A DNA stretch of 64,000 nucleotides from Kingdonia uniflora (taxonomy: Eukaryota; Streptophyta; Magnoliopsida; Ranunculales; Circaeasteraceae): positions 1,922,001-1,986,000 of the forward strand of contig JACGCM010002394.1 of NCBI GenBank assembly GCA_014058105.1. Direction: 5' to 3'. Position 1 is the first letter of the stretch. Each line of letters opens with the position of its first letter. The translations under genes and the position numbers were made by a program. Below the pieces are notes generated by a model, which was given only the letters and a program-made list of their open reading frames with translations, did not search any database and was not told the origin of the DNA. Below, one piece after another: positions 36,011-45,663 of the stretch.

Positions 36011-36036
36011 CCGTGGCAAGCCACGGGTAGTACTAG
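36011..36036 (+). terminator. Helitron A 3' hairpin and CTAG terminus
   Basis: Perfect 7-bp stem CCGTGGC/GCCACGG with a 2-base loop, six bases, then CTAG. In Helitrons this structure marks where rolling-circle strand transfer ends. Confidence 0.8.
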
Positions 36037-38507
36037 TCTATTATACACTAGAGAATGGTGTTTTTCAAAAAAATTCAAATTTGCCATTGTCTCAAAGATA
36101 AAGAGGGGCTGGGATTAAATGTTATTTCTTTGAGATTTGTTGGAAAAAGCAAGATAGACGACCGAGATCTGTTTAAATCTTGGTAACACAATAGTTGTTT
36201 AGACATTACACAACCTAAGGGTACTTTAGTCTTAGTATTCACTATCTAAACCACCATCTTATCCCAATTCTCTCTTCTCATCACGTTTATCTATTTGCCA
36301 AGCCGTCTCTTGCATCTTTCTGTCCAGTGTTCTTCTAACTCCCTCTCCACCCAAAGCCTTTCCGCCTAACATCTTAATTCTCAATGAACTCTGGGTATTT
36401 GATAATTTGATTTGGGGTGTAAAAAGAATTGAGAAAAATCTGATTTTGTTATTTGCAACATTATGTTTGTTAGTTTGATATTGCATAAAAGTTGGAGATA
36501 AGTTATTGGTTTAATGGATTCGGTGCACATGCAACCGCAGAGGAGAATGGGGTTAGTATCACTTTCGCAGTCTCAGACTCCGATGTCGATTGAAAAGGTT
36601 GCGAGGGAATTATGAAATGGGGATGGATTATGAATGGTAAACATGATAAGGATAAAGGGGTTAATGTGCAGGTTTTTCTACGTTGTAGGTGAGTGAGTAC
36701 ATTTAGTTTCCTAGGGTTTTCATCCGTAGAACGAGGCGGTGACAACTGAAAGTCCAAGTACTAATTTACAAAAGTGAGGTTTTCATTGGTTATTTGGCGG
36801 ATTTGTTGAAAGGGGTTGTTTACTTTTAGGTTTTTTGATTTTTTATTCATTAAGGGCCGGTTGATGTTGGGGTTTGGCAGGAGGTATTGTTAGAGAAGAA
36901 TATCTATGTGTGTCTTAGTTCATCCGAAAGTTTGTGGGTAATGTGGAACTGGTGACCGGAGATATTGGGAGCATACACCAACGGATGAATGTAGGTATAA
37001 GTTTGACTCAAATTTTAGAATTTATGGCTTTAAATTCAAGTATTGGTTAGCTTTGGATTTGATAGATATAAATCTGCAAGTTGTATTTATGCTTAATTCT
37101 GAAAGTACGGGCACCAGAGGTAAATTTCTGATCAATGATCCGGTAGGCTATGCTTCAAGCATTTAACTGAAAGAAGGAAATACATAATGAGTTCAAATCC
37201 TACAAAAGCTATGTTTCGCTGGAAAAGGATGTGCAAGCCAACCCATCTCTTTAAAGGAAAACAAGAAGTAAAGTTGCATACATACATTGATTAAAAACAT
37301 ATTGCCACTTCCAAATGTGAACATGTTTTTGCAACTTTACCATGTTTGTAAATGCTTTATTTTGTGTTTGTTTTTTGCAAGTTTGAGGTAGGTCCATTAC
37401 TCTCGAACTGATTCCGATAATGTGATTTGTTATGGTGATGGCTGATGGGAGTCGAGCATGACTATTGTGGGCAACATTATTGTAATTAAGGTCATCGGAT
37501 GCGTATTGTGCCAATTAAACATTTATTAGGTCATAGAACATAATTTGTGGAGCCAATAACAGGTTCTTATGTCTGGGGGTTTCTTCTGCTTGCAGCCAAC
37601 CACAATAGCAATAATAGGCTTTAGTTCTTGTGAGTTATTTTTCATAACATCCTTTGAATTTATTCCAGTGGCTCTAACTTGACTCTGAATATTTATCTTG
37701 GCACAAGAAAATAGTCAATGCTCTTCATGAACAGATTTATTTATAGAATTCCAAATATAATTTAGAATGGAGAGCACCATATTTATCCACAAGTCCTGCA
37801 CATAGGTACTACACTGAGAAGCTTCATTAAACAAGTTTTTGAAGGTCCATCTTACCATTGTAAGATCAAAAAGATTTAGAGCCCGGCACCACACAGATGA
37901 AGCAAATGGGCAAAGAAGGAACAGGTGATTGGGGTTTTTTGAGTATGATTGCCATAAGTAACATCTTGAAGCGAGTTGAATCTGGTATCTCTGAATTCTG
38001 TCATTAGTGGGGACTGCATTGTTGAAGATTCTCCAAGCTAGGTTACACTATCTTGACCAGGAAGTTGTGGTTTTATGTGTGCTATTGTGAGTTGGTTAAT
38101 TTTGTGAGTCTTATTAGTGATGAGGAGCAACTGAGTCATGCTATTTTTCCATATCCCCCAAACATATATATATTTGTAGTGCCAAAGTCACATTAATGCA
38201 CATTTAAGTATATCATACGATGTGTCGATCTCGCATCAATCATTAGCATTGATAACATCGAAGGTGCATTGACATGTTCATCGTGACTTGGTTACGAGTA
38301 GTATGCGGAAAGACGATGTTGCATGCTAAGTTGTTAACCCATTCGATTGGATATTTTCCATAGTGTTCTCTTTAATATTTATTTGTGTGAATATTTACTA
38401 TGTGAAATATTTACGAGTTTGAGTGCCGAATGCGCGTTAATGGACAATTTATGTAGCGCCGAAGGCGCGTCGACGTATTCAACGTGGCGAGCCACAGGTA
38501 GTACTAA
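36037..38507 (+). mobile_element. Helitron B (2,471 bp)
   Basis: The 5' end, TCTATTATACACTAGAG, fits the plant Helitron start TC(T)...TA-TA and is followed by ATGGTGTTTTTC and CCATTGTCTCAAAGATAAAG. The 3' end has GCGCCGAAGGCGCGTCGACG, stem GTGGC-GA-GCCAC (38484-38495) and CTAA (38504-38507), fitting CTRR. The element starts on the base after element A's CTAG and ends on the base before element C's TCT. No Rep/helicase is encoded. Cargo includes a minus-strand LINE zinc-binding fragment. Confidence 0.7.
37765..38048 (-). pseudogene. LINE zinc-binding RT fragment
   Basis: The minus strand reads NLAWRIFNNAVPTNDRIQRY, QIQLASRCYLW, then NHLFLLCPFASSVWCRALNL. This is the zf-RVT domain found after RT in plant L1 elements (WR-x-x-x-x-AVPT-x-D-x-I-x-R, C-x-x-C, HLF-x-CPFA-x-x-VW). 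The second Cys of the CxxC pair is replaced. The frame is open for about 95 codons. It lies within Helitron B, in opposite orientation to it. Confidence 0.7.
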
Positions 38508-39159
38508 TCTATTATACATTAGGCAACGGTGTTTTTTCGTATAGACATATTCGCCATTGTCTCAGGATAAATAGAAGCTGAGATTTGTGGGAAAGCATTT
38601 GTTCAACTCTTTTGGCTTAGGGGTAGTTTCGACAAAACACATCTCTCCCATCTTAAGCCCCGACTCTTATCTCTCCCAAATCCATCTCTTCATCTCTCCC
38701 AAGCATCTCTCTGTCAGCGCCTCCTCTCTCTCTCTCTTCATATGCCTCCCTCGCTCCTTCTTCAATGATGACCCATCGATGTATTTGTTTTCTCTCATTA
38801 ATTTTTTCTCTATCTCTCTAAATCTGGATGCGATGCCACGCTCTCTCTACTGATCTGTTATTGCATCTAGGGTTTCTGTCAGATTTGGGGAGATGTCGGT
38901 GTTCATTGGGTTGCTCATTGCAATTGTGGTAGGTTTATCTCGAATTTAGAAATTCCCGATTTCATCGGCATATTTTGCTTAGTTAGTTTAATGTTGATTA
39001 TGTGATGCCTATTATTGGATTCATAAACTTACCTCCAAATGTTGGCTAAGTAGTTTTACAACAATCCTTAATCAAGTTTATCTTTATTGCAGATCAAAAT
39101 TTTCATTACTTGATTCAATCACTTGATCCGAATTTGAGGCCAATCTAAAATTGGGTAAG

Positions 39160-39580
39160 TAATGGGGCATTGATGGTGAAACAAGACCTTGAGAAAACTG
39201 AACATTTGAGCACCAACGAGGATCCATTAAGGGGAAGCTTTGAGCACCCATCCCTGTATAGCTTTTTTGGGTGTACCCAATGGAAGCCAAAACAGAATGT
39301 GATGTTGGAAAAGGTACGTGAGTACAGCTATAACCGTGGAGCCGTGAAGATGCCATCATGTTCACCAGGTCCTGCTCAAAGTTTTTGCGAATATGTGTCT
39401 TTGAAAAAGAAATCAACTGTCCATAATATGTGTGCAGGTGAATATTCTCAAAGTTTTTGTGAGATATGCATGGAAGAAAAACAAAGAGAATCTCTCCAAC
39501 TCTTCATCTCTCTCAACTCTCCCAACTCTTCATCTTCCACAAGGTACTCTCTCTCTCTCTCTCTCTCTCTCAGCATCTAA
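39160..39580. pseudogene. unidentified coding-like segment in Helitron C
   Basis: Both strands are open: + 39170-39580 (KQDLEKTEHLSTNEDPLRGS...) and - 39416-39084 (LHGYSCTHVPFPTSHSVLAS; MDPRWCSNVQFSQGLVSP). The minus frame has more natural composition. Neither matches a family I know. The right part runs into a (CT)n 5'-UTR-like tract. Confidence 0.3.
39546..39573. repeat. (CT)n microsatellite
   Basis: About 13 CT units within Helitron C, of the type common in plant 5' UTRs. Confidence 0.9.
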
Positions 39581-40036
39581 GAACACAATAAAGGGACTTT
39601 ATTGGTTTGAATGTTTTCTCTCATACTCTTTCCTTGGTTTTTTATTAGCTCCTCTAAGGCGCAGCTTTTCATTGCGGGAGAATCTCCAAGAGAAAGAAAA
39701 AGAGAGAGAGAGAGAGAACAAAGGAACCGCAGAAGCTTCAAGCACCAAGGCAATTGGATTAAAGGTTTGAACTTTAATCCAAAGAAAGAGCATTATTTTT
39801 TGAGTTATCTTCTTTGTTGTATCTGACAATTGTTTTAAATAAAGTTATAAGCATAATGGAGAATTTTAGGTACTTAGGTGCTTTGTATTAAAGTTATGAT
39901 GAACTCTGCTGTAATTCCTAATTCCTGACTCCTTTTATTTTTGTTTTGCTGTAATTCCTCTGAAAAGTATCTGCCGAAATTTATGGTAAGTTTGCTCTCA
40001 ACTTACGAAATGTACTTAATTAATCTCTAGAGGAAA

Positions 40037-40219
40037 CATTCTGGGGCTCTAACTGACTTAACTTCAATCATGTTGCATTCGGCAGCAAAGGTGCATTATG
40101 GTACTTCATTGTCCAATGTTGATTGGCTACATGGTGGTGCTGAGTCGCTGCTCACTATCACTAATTTGTTCATTGTGATCGGATTGAGACAAGCTCTAAG
40201 GAAAGCTAAAGATGCTAAT
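40037..40219 (+). pseudogene. captured exon, unidentified
   Basis: The open frame reads LTDLTSIMLHSAAKVHYGTS, LSNVDWLHGGAESLLTITNL and FIVIGLRQALRKAKDAN. It ends precisely at a strong donor site (AAT|GTAAGT, 40219/40220). The left boundary is not clear; the frame extends back to about 40037. The hydrophobic/amphipathic pattern looks like part of a folded helical protein. It belongs to the cargo of Helitron C. Confidence 0.4.
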
Positions 40220-41450
40220 GTAAGTACCACAAATACTGTTTTGGAAGTCAAAGACAAACTCTATATTTAAGGTAATATATTTTGTTCTGATATCAGAAAT
40301 TTTACTTCTATATTTCTTTGCTTATTCCTTCACAATAAGTTAAGTGTTTATTATTGTTTCTGTATGCACTTATGCTTCATAGGATTTTTACTAATGCCAA
40401 TTATGTGCCTGAAAGTATGAAACCACATAAGGCTTAGTCTCTCATACATTCATGTTTTTGTATGCAGATATTTTTTACTTCCTGTAAGTTCATGTTGGAA
40501 TTCATCCATTTCATCTCATTCAGGAGAAATCAAGCTCATTAAAATCTGCAATACCCACATCTAGAATTAGATTCACGAAAGAAAAGTCTTTAGAGTTTAG
40601 AATATCTATCCAACTAATTTCCTAACTCTTACAATGTCCTCCAATGCACTTGCATTAGCACCTATTACAGTAGATATCCTAATGAAGTTAAAATCGGAAA
40701 AGATAGTCAATTAATATATCTGAAAAGAAAATTAGATGGTTGAAATCCAACCTTGAGATTATGACAAAAAGTATAATAAATGTCACTAGAATGTTTAAGC
40801 TTTGTGGAAATGACAATGTACTTATATAGATACTTTCATGTAAAGTCAGCCTTTGTTTCATATCTCCGTTTATAGGTGTTAGTGCTATTTATTCCGGCGT
40901 TTGCTCTTTTTTGTTTCTTCTCAATTTCTGCTATGTTATTGACATTATAATGGTGCTCATCGATAATGTCTTTCCCTTTCCCCTCTTCGTGACATCTTTA
41001 ACGTCTCTGCCTTGCAATGCCAATCTTCTGCGCTTTCGGGCCTTCCGCTTTCCTCTTTCATTTGAACTCAATAAATCTTCAAACTTTACTACTGGGAGAA
41101 GCTCTCTGATTAGCAAAGCTGATACATAATGGAAATCTGATGATGGGGTTTGTCGATCTGACCATGTTGTCTCTGATTCAAGAAAATCTCCTAGACCCAG
41201 AGAGAGTTACTACTGACATTGTGGTTACTCTTATAAAAAAAATAGTGTTACTACACGGCTACTTACATGTAGCTGCTGTTGGTCAGAGAACTTTTCACAA
41301 GCAGGCATCATCTTGAGAAAATCACAACACGCATTCTAACAATAGTTCATCTGCGGAACAACCAATTCATCTCTCCCATCCTAATCCCGACTCCCAATTC
41401 ATTCACTCAATCAACCCCCAAACTCTTTTCCCCTTCATTTCTCACAAAAA

Positions 41451-41455
<5 letters not shown>

Positions 41456-41482
<27 letters not shown>
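41456..41482. repeat. (CT)n microsatellite before FIS1 start
   Basis: CT run ending two bases before the FIS1-like ATG. Probably part of the captured gene's 5' UTR. Confidence 0.9.
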
Positions 41483-41483
41483 A

Positions 41484-41570
41484 ATGGAAGCTAAGATTGG
41501 CAAATTGTTGGACTCGGTGAGCTCCTTCTTCAGTGGCAGTGATCAGATCCCTTGATGTGATCGCAATATC
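41484..41570 (+). pseudogene. FIS1: FIS1 first-exon fragment
   Basis: FIS1 is a tail-anchored adaptor for mitochondrial and peroxisomal fission. The frame from the ATG reads MEAKIGKLLDSVSSFFSGSD, QIP, stop, CDRNIV. This matches the plant FIS1 N-terminus (M-[DE]-AKIG-x-FDSV-x-FFSGSD-x-IPWCD-x-DI). The conserved Trp (TGG) has become TGA. Similarity stops after about 28 codons, so the TPR domain and the C-terminal membrane anchor are absent. The upstream (CT)n tract suggests the gene's 5' UTR was taken along. It is cargo of Helitron C. Confidence 0.7.
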
Positions 41571-41990
41571 GTCCTAGGATAATTAAGGAGAAGTATCCTG
41601 GTCAATCTTTCGCCACTCTCCCATCATAGGCCTTTGTGTAAGAGATCTATCTTGGTTCCAATTGATTTAGTAGTCTTTATCGCTTAATTGTTTGTTTATT
41701 GGTTGGAGTTATTATAATCCAACAAGTTGCCAACCAAACATGATTTTGTTCTTACCCATATTACCAAAATGCTTATAATGAATTCATTGTTCCTGTTGTA
41801 CCATACAGATACAGTATGAGTTTTTGTTTGGAAAGAAGAAAAAAAAATTTCTTTTTTCTGTTTAACTTTGGGTGTTAGCGACTTAGCGGGAGTGAGGATG
41901 GGGTGACTAGTTTTTGTATATACTAGCGGGTAACCTATATTCTGATAGTCTGCAACTTAATTATCTCTATTTGATTTCACGTAAATCAAA

Positions 41991-43400
41991 ATGGAGGAAG
42001 CCGGTAAAGTGGAAAACCAACCTTCCGAAGAAATTATTGAAAATGTTGTGAAAATGAATCTGGAGGAGGCACTTTCTAGGCACAGGTAATTTCTTTTCTT
42101 TATGCTGCATGATAAAATTTCCTTGGTACCTTTTATTCTCATTATGGTCTCTTACAATTTTCAAGAGCATTAATGCATTTGGCGAACAAAACTGATCACA
42201 TTCTGGATTTTGTTATTCTCTGTGAAGTGTATGCTATAGTTGCTTAATTTTGTTGTCTGATTACGTTGTGTACACAACCACATGTTATTTCAACGTGTAT
42301 AAAGGGGTCCTTATTCATTTTCAAGTTTTAGATAGTGTTAGATGTTGAGATTTTGATTTGCTTGGTTTGCCTAGATATGATATCACAACTGGAACTTGGG
42401 AAGTCCCAAGAGAAACGGAAACCAGACAAGCGTGTCAATGGAATATTTTGGATCATACTTCTTAATCTTGAAATATTTGCCGCGGATCATTTGTTTCATG
42501 TAAAGTAATATTTCTTTCATATTGTTTTCTTTGGTAATTATCTAGAAGGTTTTGGGGTTGGCAAGTTTGTGGATTATGCTCCAATCATGCTAATCATATC
42601 AATTCAAAACCTTGATCTCTGAGATTTATTTTATTAACGTATCAATTTTTATGTTTAGACTGTTCATGATTTCTTTCTATGCTTTTTATTAGAAAGTAAG
42701 GGTGACCATTAGAGTCATGAAATATTCATATCTTCTCAGGTTCGGGATATCAAATTGTTATACTTTTACAATAACCGGCCTGCTTGGTTCCAGTTTGTGA
42801 CTTCAACATTCTGTCATGCTAACTGGTAAGACCTCAATCTGTAGTTTGAACTGAAATTATAGTATTATAAGATTGCATTCTTCTAAACGTAAGCATATGT
42901 GCCTCTTTGCTGACAGTCATCATTATGTAAAGAAGACATGGAGAAAATCCCCTTTGTCCATGCTTGCCACTAAAACTTGACTTTATGCGATATTTACATT
43001 CCTGGAGATGTAAATATAGTCATTTAACAAAGCTTCAGTCTGGATTAGGCTGACATGCACGGACAATAAGTCTTATTTTACAAGGTTTAAAATATCGCAT
43101 CAAGGTGTTATGTTATTGGTTGAAGCTTTCAGTGTATTATTAACCTATTGCAGTTTACTGTTGATGTAAGATTATCAGGATTAGTTAGTTTCAAGTTGTT
43201 AAAGCCCGTGAAGTATATATTTTTTGATAAATGCACTTTACTCTTTTTGGTGCAGAAAAGAGATTGCCCAAGTTGCAGAACAAAGAAACTGCTATGAAAA
43301 AAACGACTGCAAAGCTGAACAGAAGGCCAAGAAGAAACAGGTGGATGATGAGAATGCTAAACTTTCTTCAGACCTCAAAGAAAAACAGTGTCCAGCTTGG
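41991..43400 (+). pseudogene. OTU-domain protease (OTUD6-like) N-terminal exons
   Basis: Two exon pieces of an OTU deubiquitinase of the OTUD6B type, N-terminal to the catalytic domain. Exon a (41991-42085) reads MEEAGKVENQPSEEIIENVV, KMNLEEALSRHR and ends at the donor AG|GTAAT. Exon b starts at 43256 after TGCAG and continues in phase: KEIAQ, then (one extra base) LQNKETAMKKTTAK, then (missing bases) AEQKAKKKQVDDENAKLSSD, LKEK. The family has LSRHRKEI-x-QLQNKET-x-x-KKAAAKGSKAEQKAKKKQV. Two frameshifts in exon b and loss of the cysteine-protease domain make it non-functional. The retained 1.17-kb intron shows DNA-level capture by Helitron C. Confidence 0.7.
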
Positions 43401-43413
43401 GTTTCAATCATTC

Positions 43414-43467
43414 TGTACTTTGAAATTGGTAATGTATACTTGTACTTTGAAATTGGTAATGTATACT
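43414..43467 (+). repeat. 27-bp tandem duplication
   Basis: Two identical copies of TGTACTTTGAAATTGGTAAT plus GTATACT (43414-43440, 43441-43467), just after the OTU fragment. Confidence 0.95.
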
Positions 43468-43651
43468 TCATACTTCATTTGACATACATGAGAAATGATG
43501 TTTACTTTTGTTATGAGTAGTGTTATGAGTAGTGCTTTAGTTTCCATGAACATAGATCTTACGGGTAGCGCCGAAGGTGCGTCGACATAGTCACGGGTAG
43601 TGTCGTAGGCGCGTCGATATTGTTGTCGTGATGAGCCACGGGTAGTACTAG

Positions 43652-45240
43652 TCTATTATTATCCAACAAGATTCTCTTTTATTCTTTTATATAATTTTCA
43701 ATTTCATGCTTTTTAGTTTTTCTTTGTTGGACCGGGTCTTACTATAAGTAAAGCATTGTAGACTCGAAGGTCCTGAATATCAATCACATGACTAAATATC
43801 AAGAAATTTACCGGTTACTTGTATTTTAGCCCCATAAGTTTCGTTATTCCATGAAATTAGCTTTGGCAGCTTAGTTCAGATGAGAATATAAGTACCATGG
43901 AGTTCAACCAAGTCTCTCCACAATCTTCAGATTTGAGCAGAAGATAACAAATTATTTGTTAAGGAAGACTGGCTAATTTTACTTGAATAACAATCCATTT
44001 TTGGTGTCCAATCCAAAGCTCCAAGTTAGAAACCCAAGTGAAAACCGTCCCAAACATGACTAATTACAACCTACAATTTTCTTAAAACACTCCCATAATA
44101 TTTTAGGACCTAGCACAAGATTAAATTAGTTTGAGAATCAAAACACAAAGTTCATGCTATCTGAATTTTTAAGAATTTTACTAACTGCTACTAATTTATC
44201 ATAACAATGTTCACGATTTTTTGAACGAAGTTCAGCCACAGTGATATCGCAGAAGCAATGAAGCATATACATAAGAAGGGTAAAACGAAGGTTCTTCACT
44301 TTCTAGTTTGCTAAAATGTGAAAGTAAAGTAATTCTGAGCAAAAGATGTTACAAGGTACAGACATTATCATCAAAATTACTACACTAATCTCGTCTTAAA
44401 TTACGGGTTATGATGTTCTAAGTAAACTTTGTCAAAAAGTACTAAACAGTTTCAAAGTCATGTACCCGCGACCGCAAGCAACGGTTGTTTATCACTTGAA
44501 TCATTTTTGAAAAAAGAAGAAGATGTAAATGCTTTAGCACTCAAGTCCTATGTTATCTACATTGTATGATTATCCTTTAACAAAGCCTTGTTCTCCCATA
44601 ACCACAAGACCTTTTAATTTTTTGGTAGCTAACCACAAGACGTTGTTGCTAGTGGTAAAGTTGCAACTGCAGAGAATGCTAAAAGGAGACTAAAGAAGAA
44701 GAACAAGAAACTGAATAGATAAGCAAGGATGCTAAATCAATTGTTGTATATATACCTTTTGGTGGGCTATTCTATCCATTGGAACATGTAAGGCTAGTCT
44801 CATTATGTAAATGACAACCACCAAAATGCAAGGATGCTAAATCAATTGGTGGGCATGAGCCTTCATTTGGGCGATAGTTTCCAACTTCACCACCTAGACA
44901 TTATGACCTGATGTGGACTAACATTGAGGTTTTTGTTATTATTATGCCTCAATGCAATTTAATAGTTTGTATCTCCTTATATCCTTGTGTTGGACTACAT
45001 CTTCACCCGATGTGAACTAACTTTTATATATCGATCTTAAAAGAATTGTTATAACATAATCATATGCCTAAGAACACTTGGATCAAAGAAATAAACAAAA
45101 TTCCTAGATTCGTGGACTTAATTAAGCAAATAGCTCTAACACGAACCTCATTTTGATGAGGTCTAAACATAAACAAAGATTGTTAGCTCTAAACATATAA
45201 CTACGACAAATATTACCATTACCACTACCAAACCAAACAA
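43652..45240. other. no gene recognised
   Basis: Spacer between Helitron C and the pectate lyase gene. One short Lys-rich frame (VASGKVATAENAKRRLKKKN at about 44648-44710) is not assignable. Confidence 0.35.
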
Positions 45241-45663
45241 TTGAGATTCTTTTGTTGCAAATAGCTCACCGCCCAAAACTCACTGGTGACTGGTATTTGG
45301 TTTCTTGCTCGGACCCCTGAATATGACTAGGAACATGGTAGGTCCCACCACCGCGCCGACTTGTACAGTGTACAATATTGCATTTATACAAGTAATTATA
45401 AATGTAGAGTATCAGGACACTTGGTATTTTATACTCTTCAGCTTCAACAAATTCCTGCAAACAATACCAATACATACACCAAAGACCACAAACCCCTCTC
45501 TCTCTCTCTCTCTCTATAATAAACAATTACTTAAACCCTACAAGACAGTAGTAGTATTAAATCTATCTCCTCTGTTCTCCTAAATCTTAATCTGCATTTA
45601 AGCAAGACCAAACCTTCCCCTAGTTTAGTTTTACAGTGAGGAGTCTCGACAACCACCATTGAA
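45241..45663 (+). promoter_or_regulatory. putative promoter/5' UTR of pectate lyase gene
   Basis: Upstream region with TATA-like TATTTTATACTC (45424-45435) and a (CT)n tract (about 45496-45515) typical of plant core promoters and 5' UTRs. The start ATG is at 45664. No experimental start site is known. Confidence 0.35.

Larger units (their letters stand above)
31075..36036 (+). mobile_element. Helitron A (non-autonomous, gene-carrying)
   Basis: The 3' end is clear: hairpin CCGTGGC-AA-GCCACGG (36011-36026), then GTAGTA and the terminal CTAG (36033-36036), fitting the Helitron rule of a hairpin about 6-12 bases before CTRR. A second palindrome, GCGCCGAAGGCGC, lies upstream at about 35964. The 5' end is diverged (TATATTACATTACAC at 31075), but the following TCATTGTCTCAAAGATAAAT matches the 5' ends of elements B and C. 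No Rep/helicase is encoded. Cargo includes an ectodomain fragment (minus strand) and an SMC2 exon. It is immediately followed by element B with no host base between. Confidence 0.65.
38508..43651 (+). mobile_element. Helitron C (5,144 bp, gene-carrying)
   Basis: The 5' end, TCTATTATACATTAGG, is followed by CAACGGTGTTTTTTC and GCCATTGTCTCAGGATAAAT, closely matching element B. The 3' end has AGCGCCGAAGGTGCGTCGAC (from about 43567), then GAGCCACGGGTAGTACTAG ending at 43651. The hairpin before it is eroded (CGTG...CACG). It carries exon fragments of FIS1 and an OTU protease plus unidentified exons, several with intact splice sites. The same TCTATTATTATCC that could start another element follows directly, but the sequence beyond it does not match. 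Confidence 0.65.

Noticed and set aside
39084..39580. Overlapping open frames on both strands as a new gene
   Set aside because: Neither strand has a recognised family or clear splice structure; kept only as an unidentified segment.
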